Assembly: GCA_003221985.1 (NCBI GenBank)
Contig: QHUQ01000121.1
Location: 1-21,458 of the forward strand
Direction: 5' to 3'
DNA: 21,458 nucleotides
Origin: Gemmatimonadota bacterium
GTDB taxonomy: Bacteria > Gemmatimonadota > Gemmatimonadetes > Gemmatimonadales > GWC2-71-9
The translations under genes were made by a program, and so were the position numbers. Shown one piece after another: positions 1 to 6,343 of this stretch (position 1 is its first letter; each line of letters opens with the position of its first letter). Under the pieces are notes generated by a model. It did not search any database. It saw only the letters and a list, made by a program, of their open reading frames with translations, and was not told the origin of the DNA.

Positions 1-476
1 AGTTGTTGCGAGCGGCGCGCGGTGACGGCTGCCGCCTGCGCGGCCGCGAGGTCGGCCGCCGCTTGCCCGCTGTCCTTCTGCGCGAGCACGCCCGCCTGAA
101 CGAGCCGCACCGCGCGCGCGTACGCGCGCTCTGCGTTCGCGAGCGCCGCTGCGGCGCTCTGCGCGGCCGCGTCGAAGGGCGCACGCTCGAATTCGATCAA
201 CGCATCGCCCTTGGCGACACGCTGCCCCGCGACCACGAAGATCCGCGCCACGCGCGTCTGCGCCGGCGGCGCGAGTACGGCATAGCGGTCGGGGCGGGGC
301 GTCACCATCCCGATCGCGCTGAGCACGTGCCGGAACGGTTGGACCGTCGCCACGGCGGTGGAGACGCCGAGCACACCTGGTTCGCGGGAGACGTTCTGTC
401 CGTTACCCGAAGTTCCCCCTCCACACGCGGCGCCGATTCCCGTCAGCGCGATGCTCACCCATGCGCGGCCGATCAC
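1..476 (-). CDS. RND efflux periplasmic adaptor (HlyD/CzcB-type), partial
   Basis: Periplasmic adaptor of a tripartite efflux pump, bridging an inner-membrane pump and the TolC-type channel encoded just upstream. Only the first 158 residues are visible; the gene runs off the left edge. It starts at GTG 476-474, which overlaps the TGA stop of the outer-membrane protein gene (GTGA), suggesting translational coupling. The N-terminus is hydrophobic and ends in AACGGG, a loose lipobox, so it may be lipid-anchored. Around residues 65-100 lies the biotinyl-lipoyl-like half-motif (APPAQTRVARIFVVAGQRV, then KGDALIEFE), typical of this family. It is followed by an alanine-rich, probably alpha-helical hairpin with heptad character. 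The substrate cannot be read from this part; a heavy-metal (Czc/Cus-like) role is suggested by the operon layout but is inference. Confidence 0.85.
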   Translation of the reverse strand, partial: MIGRAWVSIALTGIGAACGGGTSGNGQNVSREPGVLGVSTAVATVQPFRHVLSAIGMVTPRPDRYAVLAPPAQTRVARIFVVAGQRVAKGDALIEFERAPFDAAAQSAAAALANAERAYARAVRLVQAGVLAQKDSGQAAADLAAAQAAAVTARRSQQ

Positions 477-1666
477 GGCTCGTCCGCAGGCGCGGTGAGC
501 AATTTCAAGGCACGGACTGCTGCATCCGCGCCGGCGAGGTCGTCGATATAGCGCGCCAGGATCTCACGCGCGTTGCGTTGTGCCTCGAGTACGCTCGCCA
601 ACGGGACGGCTCCCTCGCTGTATGCTTGCAATGACATGACCGCGACGCGATTGGCGCTTTCGACCAGCCCTGCTGTACGCCGCAGCCGGTCGCGAGCGGC
701 AGCCAGCTCGCGGCGCGCGCGCGCGACGGCGGCGTCGCTTTCCCGGCGCGTGAGGTCGAGCTCGGCGAGCGCCCGATCCCGCTCCGCGGCGGAACGCAGC
801 ACGTCGCCGCGGCCGAAGTTGAACAGCGGGAAAGGCAGCGAGAAGCCGACGACGGGCAGCAGCTGATGTGGGGTCGTGCTCGCCGGGTCGCCCGTGTCGA
901 AGCCGAACTGGATATTCGGTGCAAAGCGGCTGCGGCGCGCGAACGCCAGCGACCGCTCCGCCGAGCGCAGCGACGCCTCCGCGGCGACGACGGGCAGCAG
1001 CACTGGGCTCTCCTGCACCGCACTGTCGGAAGGGACGCGCAGCGAATCCACTAATACGATCGTCGGCTCGCCGCCGCTGAGGCCCATCTGAAGTTGCAGC
1101 GACACGAGCGCTGCCAGGGCGGCGAGCGAGTCGTCCGCGGCGACGTTCGCCAGCTGACCGGCATTCACCGCCGCCAGCCGGACGTCGAGCTCGCTCACGT
1201 CGCCGACCTCCCGGCGCAGCTCGGCAATCCGCAGCAGGCTGTCGGCATCGAGCGCCGTGCGCCGGGACAGACGGGCATGCAGCGCGGCCGCCAGCCCGCG
1301 GGTGTACGACGTGTCGACGTCGAACCGGATCGCGGCGCGCTCGAACGCGAAGCGATAGCGTGTCGCGTCGCGCGCCGCTTCCGCGGCGCCGATCCGTGGC
1401 GAGCGCAGCCAGGGCAGGTCGAGGGGCAGCTCGCCGAGCGCGTGGTAGTTCGGCGTGTCCTTCGAATAGCTCCCCGACACGGTCGGATTGGGAAACGCCC
1501 GGGCGGCCCGCGCGGCACCCAATGCCGCGGTGGTGTCGGCCCGGCCCAACGCCACGCGGGCGCCGCGCAGCAGCGCCGCGGCGACTGCATCGGCCCGCGT
1601 CACCGGTTGCTGAGCGCACAGCGGAATTGGAAACAGAATGAAGCGGAGAAGTCGAGCGAGCCGCAT
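473..1666 (-). CDS. TolC/CzcC-family outer-membrane efflux protein
   Basis: Outer-membrane channel component of a tripartite efflux system (TolC/CusC/CzcC superfamily), 397 residues and so a little shorter than most members. It has a signal peptide (MRLARLLRFILFPIPLCAQQ) and then the two-fold repeated outer-membrane efflux architecture. The first half has the family-like AFPNPTVSGSYS segment. The second half has RFAPNIQFGFDTGDP, a GFSLPFPLFNFGRG strand and the YSEGAVPLASVLEAQRNARE helix that closes each repeat. Helical stretches are Ala/Arg/Leu-rich. The ATG at 1666 is preceded only by a weak ribosome site. The gene lies 39 bp downstream of the sensor kinase and overlaps the adaptor by 4 bp, so it belongs to a two-component/efflux operon. 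Metal efflux is the best guess from this layout; drug or solvent efflux is possible. Confidence 0.88.
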   Translation of the reverse strand: MRLARLLRFILFPIPLCAQQPVTRADAVAAALLRGARVALGRADTTAALGAARAARAFPNPTVSGSYSKDTPNYHALGELPLDLPWLRSPRIGAAEAARDATRYRFAFERAAIRFDVDTSYTRGLAAALHARLSRRTALDADSLLRIAELRREVGDVSELDVRLAAVNAGQLANVAADDSLAALAALVSLQLQMGLSGGEPTIVLVDSLRVPSDSAVQESPVLLPVVAAEASLRSAERSLAFARRSRFAPNIQFGFDTGDPASTTPHQLLPVVGFSLPFPLFNFGRGDVLRSAAERDRALAELDLTRRESDAAVARARRELAAARDRLRRTAGLVESANRVAVMSLQAYSEGAVPLASVLEAQRNAREILARYIDDLAGADAAVRALKLLTAPADEP

Positions 1667-1692
1667 GATGCGCCGGAAACTATTCGCCCAAA

Positions 1693-1710
1693 CCTTACAG
1701 CAGCCTTACA
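1693..1710. promoter_or_regulatory. Direct repeat CCTTACA-N4-CCTTACA, candidate response-regulator site
   Basis: Two exact 7-bp copies (CCTTACA at 1693-1699 and 1704-1710; TGTAAGG on the coding strand) start 11 bp apart. This is one helical turn and the spacing bound by OmpR/PhoB-type regulators. The site overlaps the kinase stop codon and lies 27-44 bp upstream of the TolC-type gene. Function is inferred from spacing and from the OmpR-type regulator in the same operon; no promoter box was recognised beside it. Confidence 0.4.
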
Positions 1711-2968
1711 CTCCCGCGGGAAATTCGATCGCGACGCGCGTGCCCTGCGGCAGCGCTGAGAAGGCGAGGCGGGCGCCGTGCAACTCGCTGATCCACTTTG
1801 CGATAGCGAGTCCCAAACCGGCGCCCTCGGCAGCGTGCCGGGCTTGATCACCGCGGTAGAAGCGCTCGAAAATGCGCGGCAGCTGATCCGCCGGGATTCC
1901 GATGCCGGTGTCCGTCACGACCACCGTGCGCAGGCCATCCGCCGCCGTGACATCGAGACGTACGCGCCCGTCCTTCGGGGTGTACTTGATTGCGTTGTCG
2001 AGCACGATGATCAGCAGACGCCGCACGAGGGCGGGGTCGCCCGTAATGCGCGCCTCCTCGAACGAGCCGACCTCCAGCACTACGCCCTTGCGTTGCGCCA
2101 GCGCCCGCGCGGCTTCTAGCGCATCCGCCGCGATGTCGTCCAGATAGAGCGGCTCGCGCGCGACGGGCCGCTCACCGGCGTCCGCGCGCGCCAATGTGAG
2201 CAGATCGCCCACGATGACGCCGAGCCGGTCGGATTCCCCCTCGATCGCCCGGAGCGTCGCGTCGTCGCGCGCGGGATCGCGCGCGTGAGCCAGCGCGACC
2301 TCGGCCCGGGCGCGCAGCACCGCGACGGGGGTGCGCAGCTCGTGCGCGGCGTCGGCCATGAACCGGCGCGTTTGCTCCATCGAACGCTCGACCGGAATCG
2401 TGGACTTGCGCGCGAGCACGAACCCGCCCGCCGCGACGAGCACCAGGGCGGCGAGCGCCGCGACGGCGAACGTGCCGATCACCGACGCATACTGCTCGCC
2501 GATTCCCGGCCGCTCGACGGTCGCTGCCGCGACGTAGCCCGTGCCGGACGGCGTGGTGAACCGCTCCGCATGCAGCCGGATCTCGCGATCGTCCTCGCCG
2601 GGCGCGCGCCGCTGCAGGTCGACACGTCCCGCACTCGCGGCCTCGCGGGCAGCGACCCGGACCCACTCGTCGGAGTCCGGCGCGGTAATCGGCTGGCCGC
2701 GGAGATCGAACAAGTAGAGGCTCCGGTCGGGTATGTGTAGCTCCTCCACCGCGTCGGCCGCGACGCCGGCGGCGCGCTCCGCCTCGAGGTCGCGGGTCGC
2801 GCGCATCACCGCGGCCGTCGCGTCGACCAGCGAGGCATCCAAGCGTCGCGAGACCTGGTGGCGGATCGAGAAAAACAGACCCGCACCAAGCAGCAGCAGG
2901 ATGAGTGCGAAGGTGCCCGCGTACCACAGCGTGATGCGAACGCGCAGCTGTGCCAGCGAAGGAGTCAC
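1706..2968 (-). CDS. Sensor histidine kinase (HAMP-less)
   Basis: Membrane sensor kinase of a two-component system, 420 residues from GTG 2968-2966. This start overlaps the TGA of the response regulator (GTGA) and is preferred over an in-frame upstream ATG at 3100 lying inside the regulator gene. Layout: TM1 about 12-34, a periplasmic sensor region of about 130 residues without a recognised domain, TM2 about 163-187, HisKA with the phospho-acceptor His209 (FMADAAHELRTP), N-box with Asn325 (LDNAIKYTP), D-box VTDTGIGIP, F-box and G2-box GAGLGLAIAKW. Only about 20 residues separate TM2 from the phospho-acceptor His, so a full HAMP domain does not fit. The partner is the regulator encoded immediately upstream. 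The stimulus is unknown, possibly a substrate of the efflux genes that follow. Confidence 0.93.
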   Translation of the reverse strand: MTPSLAQLRVRITLWYAGTFALILLLLGAGLFFSIRHQVSRRLDASLVDATAAVMRATRDLEAERAAGVAADAVEELHIPDRSLYLFDLRGQPITAPDSDEWVRVAAREAASAGRVDLQRRAPGEDDREIRLHAERFTTPSGTGYVAAATVERPGIGEQYASVIGTFAVAALAALVLVAAGGFVLARKSTIPVERSMEQTRRFMADAAHELRTPVAVLRARAEVALAHARDPARDDATLRAIEGESDRLGVIVGDLLTLARADAGERPVAREPLYLDDIAADALEAARALAQRKGVVLEVGSFEEARITGDPALVRRLLIIVLDNAIKYTPKDGRVRLDVTAADGLRTVVVTDTGIGIPADQLPRIFERFYRGDQARHAAEGAGLGLAIAKWISELHGARLAFSALPQGTRVAIEFPAGV

Positions 2969-3636
2969 GGGCCGAACCGGTAGCCGGCGCCGCGCATCGT
3001 CCGGATCAGCTTGGGCTCGTACCCGTCGTCGATCTTGCCGCGCAGCCGCCGCACGAGCACTTCGAGGACGTTGGCCCACGGGTCGTGGTTCTGATCCCAC
3101 ACGTGCGTGGTGATGGTGGTGCGATCGAGCACCTGGCCGGGATGGCGCATGAACAGCTCCAGCAGCGCGAATTCCTTCGCCGTCAAGGCGATGGGTCGGC
3201 CGCCGCGCCGCACTTCCCGAGAGGAGAGATCGACTTCCAGATCCGCGACGCGGGACACCGTGGGAGTCAGCGCGCGCGCGCGCCGTCGCGCGAGCGCCTG
3301 TAGCCTGGCGACGAGCTCACGGAACGCGAACGGCTTGGTGAGGTAGTCGTCCGCGCCGGCGGCGAGGCCACGCACCCGGTCGTCCACCGCGTCCAGCGCG
3401 GTCAGCATCAACACGGGTGTCGTCACCTTGCGGCGGCGCAGCTCGACGCACAAGTCGAAGCCGTTGCCGCCGGGGAGCCGCACGTCGAGGATGAGCACGT
3501 CATAGTCGCCGGCGAGCGCCCGTTCGCGGCCATCGGCGAAGCCGGCCGCCAGGGTCGGATCGATCCGGTGCTCACGCAGGCCGTCGCGCAGCAGACCGGC
3601 AAGCTCGGGATCGTCCTCTACGATCAACACCCGCAC
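2965..3636 (-). CDS. OmpR/PhoB-family response regulator
   Basis: DNA-binding response regulator of 223 residues, the usual length for the family. The receiver domain (about 1-115) has the acidic pair E7-D8-D9, phospho-acceptor Asp51 (LILDVRLPG), Thr79 and Lys101 (TKPF). The C-terminal winged helix (about 130-222) has the family signature LTAKEFALLELFMRHPGQ, the VLEVLVRRLRGKID recognition region and the terminal RTMRGAGYRF hairpin. The start is GTG 3636-3634, since no ATG is available in frame. It is first in the leftward operon and is followed with 4-bp overlap by its kinase, then by outer-membrane and adaptor efflux genes. This order resembles CusRS/CzcRS-type efflux control. The target site is not proven; the 11-bp-period repeat at 1693-1710 is a candidate. 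Confidence 0.95.
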   Translation of the reverse strand: MRVLIVEDDPELAGLLRDGLREHRIDPTLAAGFADGRERALAGDYDVLILDVRLPGGNGFDLCVELRRRKVTTPVLMLTALDAVDDRVRGLAAGADDYLTKPFAFRELVARLQALARRRARALTPTVSRVADLEVDLSSREVRRGGRPIALTAKEFALLELFMRHPGQVLDRTTITTHVWDQNHDPWANVLEVLVRRLRGKIDDGYEPKLIRTMRGAGYRFGP

Positions 3637-3717
3637 GAAATGAGGATCGCCACCCCGTGACGAACGCGCCAGAGGCGGGGTGCGTAGGTTAGGATTAACG
3701 ACCCCTTCGGAGACGCC
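3637..3717. promoter_or_regulatory. Divergent intergenic region with inverted repeat
   Basis: An 81-bp gap between the leftward response-regulator operon and the rightward beta-propeller gene; it must hold both promoters. A 7-bp inverted repeat (CACCCCG at 3651-3657, CGGGGTG at 3676-3682) could be a regulator site or a leader hairpin. The only AT-rich stretch, about 3684-3699, is the likeliest place for the -10 elements, with TAGGTT or TAGGAT on the plus strand. No convincing -35 box was seen. Confidence 0.35.
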
Positions 3718-4749
3718 ATGACCCGCTCACTCGAACTTGCCCTCGTCGCCCTGCTGGCGCTTCCCGCGTTCGCCCGATCCCAACAACCCCCCCCGTCATA
3801 CCATGTGGCCGGCCGCATCCCGCTCGCCGGTGAGGGGGGCTGGGACTATTTGACGGTGGACACTGTCGCGCACCGTCTCTACGTCTCGCGCGGCACTCAC
3901 GTCGCTGTGATCGATCTCGATCGCGATTCCGTCGTGGGAGACATTCCTAATACGAACGGCGTGCACGGCATCGCATTCGTGCGGGAGCTGAATCGCGGGT
4001 TCACGAGCAACGGCCGCGACACGACGGTGACGATCTTCGATCTCAAAACGCTTGCGCCGATTGCGGTCGTCAAAGTCAGCGGCCGCAATCCTGACGCGAT
4101 CACATATGATCCCGTCTCGCGCCGTATCTTCACGTTCAATGGCGGCGGCGCGAACGCGACCGCAATCGACCCGCAGTCCGGGGCGGTCGTCGGGTCGATC
4201 GATCTGGGTGGCAAGCCGGAGAATGCGGTGTCAGACGGGCGCGGCCACATGTACGTCAACATCGAAGACAAGAGCGAGCTCGTGGCGTTCGACCCCAAAA
4301 CGCTGGCGGTCCAGGGCCGCTGGTCACTCGCTCCCTGCGAGGAGCCATCGGGTCTGGCAATGGATCGGCGCACGCGGCGGCTGTTTTCCGTCTGCTCCAA
4401 TGGTCTCATGGCGGTCGTCGATCCCGACGGCGGCCGGGTGCTCAGAACATTGCCGATCGGGAGCGGCACGGATGGCGCCGCATTCGACCCGGCCACGGGC
4501 CTGGCGGTCAGCTCCAATGGCGAGGGGACGATGACGCTCGTGCACGAGGAGTCGCCTGACAGCTTCCGCGTCGTAGCGACGGTTCCGACGCAGCGCGGCG
4601 GCCGGACGATCGCATTGGATGAGCGTACGCACCGGCTGTACACGGTGGCCGCGCAATACGGCGAAGCCCCGGCGCCCACGCCCGACCGCCCACGCCCCCG
4701 ACCACCGGTCATCCGGGGGTCGGTGGTCGTGGTGATCCTCGAGCGGTGA
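3718..4749 (+). CDS. Secreted YncE-like beta-propeller (YVTN-type) protein
   Basis: Predicted periplasmic or secreted seven-bladed beta-propeller, 343 residues. A signal peptide (MTRSLELALVALLALPAFAR) precedes repeats of about 40 residues with the YVTN/YncE pattern: a polar turn, D-x-x-x-x-R-x-Y/F-V and a following IDL/IDP strand (HRLYVSRGTHVAVIDLD, TVTIFDLKTL, RRIFTFNG, GHMYVNIEDKSELVAFDP, RRLFSVCSNG, HRLYTVAAQYG). Start ATG 3718 has a Shine-Dalgarno GGAGA at 3709-3713, 5 bases away. A proline/arginine-rich stretch near residues 318-330 precedes the last strand. The propeller is usually a binding or scaffold fold, and no catalytic residues are seen; the ligand is unknown. It is divergent from the two-component operon and could share its control, but nothing in the sequence proves this. 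Confidence 0.88.
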   Translation: MTRSLELALVALLALPAFARSQQPPPSYHVAGRIPLAGEGGWDYLTVDTVAHRLYVSRGTHVAVIDLDRDSVVGDIPNTNGVHGIAFVRELNRGFTSNGRDTTVTIFDLKTLAPIAVVKVSGRNPDAITYDPVSRRIFTFNGGGANATAIDPQSGAVVGSIDLGGKPENAVSDGRGHMYVNIEDKSELVAFDPKTLAVQGRWSLAPCEEPSGLAMDRRTRRLFSVCSNGLMAVVDPDGGRVLRTLPIGSGTDGAAFDPATGLAVSSNGEGTMTLVHEESPDSFRVVATVPTQRGGRTIALDERTHRLYTVAAQYGEAPAPTPDRPRPRPPVIRGSVVVVILER

Positions 4750-4758
4750 CGCCGGCCG

Positions 4759-6252
4759 CTAGTTAGCGCTGACGATGCGCTTGTAGCTGTCGGGATTCCA
4801 TTTCGGCCGCTCGGCGCCGTTCGCAACGTCGAGCCCGAGGTAGAAGATCAGCCGCGCGACGCGCGACTCCTTCTCCGCATCGATCTTGTCCGGCGAGTCG
4901 CTGGGCCGGTGGTAATCGGGATGCGTGCCGTTGAAGAAGAACAGAATCGGCACACCCTTGCGGGCGAAGTTGAAGTGGTCGGAGCGGAAGTAGAAGTTTT
5001 CCTCCGGCCAGATGTCGTCGATCGGGCGCATGTTCAGCTCAGGATGCGCCGCCGCGACGCGATTCAGCGTCGCGCCGAGGTCGGAGTGCTCCTTGCCGAT
5101 CGCGACGATCGTGTCCTTCCAGTTGCGCCCGATCATATCGATGTTCAGATCCGCCACGATGTTATTCATCGGCACGGGGGGATGATCGGCGAAATAGGCG
5201 CTCCCCCACAGGCCTTTCTCCTCGCCGCTCACGTTCAGGAAGATGATCGACCGTTTGGGCCGCGGGTGCAGGCCGGCGAATGCTGCGGCGATTCCTACCA
5301 CCGCCACCGTTCCCGATCCATCGTCATCGGCCCCATTGCAGATCGAGTCGGCGCCCTGGGCCCGGCAGCCACCGCTGCCGCGCGGTCCCGCAACACCAAC
5401 GTGATCCATGTGGGCGCTGAACACGACGTATTCGCTCTTGAGGGTGGGATCACTGCCCTCGAGGATGGCGACGACGTTGGGCGCGGAGTTGCGCTCCACC
5501 GGTTCGATGCGCGCATGCACGTGGAGCTGCGCCCCACGCAACGGTTTGACCTCGAATGCCGTCGCCGACTGCGCCGCGGCCAGGTCAGCGCCGAGTTGGG
5601 CGGCCACAGGCTGGAGCGACGCCGCCCGAATGCCCAGGACAACGGGCGAACCGGTCTGCCGGCTCGGGTCGCGCAGCTGCGGCCGACTATTGCGACTGAC
5701 GATTTGTGACCAGATGGAGTCTGGCGCGGTGGTGAGCAGCACGACGCCGGCCGGTTTCCACGAGAACACGCGCTGGCGGTCGGCACCGCGGAGCCGCGGT
5801 GATGCCAGGACCAACATCTTCCCCGCGAATGCCGCCGTGTCGGCCGTGGCACCGGTGAGCTGGCCCGAGACGAGCACGAGCTCGCCAGCGTAATCTCCGC
5901 TCTCGAACATGTTGTCGGCAAAGACGAAGTCGGTGCCGTACTTGAGTGTGCCACCAGCCCCGCCGTGCACGAACGCCACGGAGCTCTCGGCGACGATTTG
6001 CACCTTGTCGAGTGAATAGCGCTGGATGAACGTGCTGTTATCGCCTCCCGGCTTCAGCCCCAGACGGCGGTATTCGCGCCCGATGTACGTCGCGACCTTA
6101 TCGAGCTCGGGGCTGGGCGTATCGCGACCCCGCATGGAATCGTCCGCAATGATGCCGATGCGCCGACGGATGTCCTCGGGAGAAATCGTTTGGGCAGCCC
6201 GCTGAGCTGAAACGGGTGACTGAAGAGTCCACAGCAGCAACAGCGCGACCAA
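4759..6252 (-). CDS. Secreted M28-family zinc metallopeptidase with PA-like insert
   Basis: Di-zinc aminopeptidase/carboxypeptidase-type peptidase (M28), exported, 497 residues. After a signal peptide ending near VSAQ comes an N-terminal helical part. A region of about 90-245 with protease-associated-domain character follows, then the catalytic domain. Expected metal and catalytic residues are present: His281-x-Asp283 (SAHMDHVG), Asp310 (GADDDGSG), Glu344-Glu345 (SGEEKGLWGS), Asp372 (NIDMIGRN) and His448 (HPDYHRPSD). The start is taken as TTG 6252-6250 with GAGG 5 bases upstream; an in-frame stop lies about 35 bases further up and no ATG or GTG fits. The signal peptide therefore lacks the usual basic N-region, so the start is the weakest part of this call. 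It converges on the propeller gene with a 9-bp gap and lies downstream of the DUF4384 gene, separated by a strong hairpin. Confidence 0.93.
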   Translation of the reverse strand: MVALLLLWTLQSPVSAQRAAQTISPEDIRRRIGIIADDSMRGRDTPSPELDKVATYIGREYRRLGLKPGGDNSTFIQRYSLDKVQIVAESSVAFVHGGAGGTLKYGTDFVFADNMFESGDYAGELVLVSGQLTGATADTAAFAGKMLVLASPRLRGADRQRVFSWKPAGVVLLTTAPDSIWSQIVSRNSRPQLRDPSRQTGSPVVLGIRAASLQPVAAQLGADLAAAQSATAFEVKPLRGAQLHVHARIEPVERNSAPNVVAILEGSDPTLKSEYVVFSAHMDHVGVAGPRGSGGCRAQGADSICNGADDDGSGTVAVVGIAAAFAGLHPRPKRSIIFLNVSGEEKGLWGSAYFADHPPVPMNNIVADLNIDMIGRNWKDTIVAIGKEHSDLGATLNRVAAAHPELNMRPIDDIWPEENFYFRSDHFNFARKGVPILFFFNGTHPDYHRPSDSPDKIDAEKESRVARLIFYLGLDVANGAERPKWNPDSYKRIVSAN

Positions 6253-6280
6253 GAGAGCCTCGACAAGAGGAAAGGGAAGG

Positions 6281-6332
6281 GAAACCTAACGCGCCCGATC
6301 GTGCGAGACTACGATCGGGCGCGTCAGGTTTC
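6281..6332 (-). terminator. 22-bp hairpin after the DUF4384 gene (terminator or attenuator)
   Basis: Arms 6281-6302 and 6311-6332 are inverted repeats of 22 bp with one mismatch around an 8-base loop. In minus-strand RNA the mismatch becomes a G-U pair, so the stem is complete; in plus-strand RNA it is an A-C mismatch. It begins 12 bp after the stop of the DUF4384 gene. A pyrimidine-rich tract (UUUCCC, UUCCC, UUUCC) follows rather than a pure U run, so termination may be incomplete or factor-assisted. The M28 peptidase gene starts only 28 bp further on. Confidence 0.7.
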
Positions 6333-6343
6333 AGTCTGAACGT

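Noticed and set aside
564..1619. A 351-residue minus-strand open frame inside the TolC-type gene
   Set aside because: Arg/Ala-rich translation, wrong frame relative to the clear outer-membrane efflux protein; a high-GC shadow.
2969..3100. An N-terminal extension of the sensor kinase from ATG 3100
   Set aside because: It lies wholly inside the regulator gene, is Arg/Ala-rich and would displace TM1; the GTG overlapping the regulator stop is a better start.
4750..4758. A terminator between the propeller and peptidase genes
   Set aside because: Only 9 bp; GC-rich with small palindromes but no real stem and no U run.
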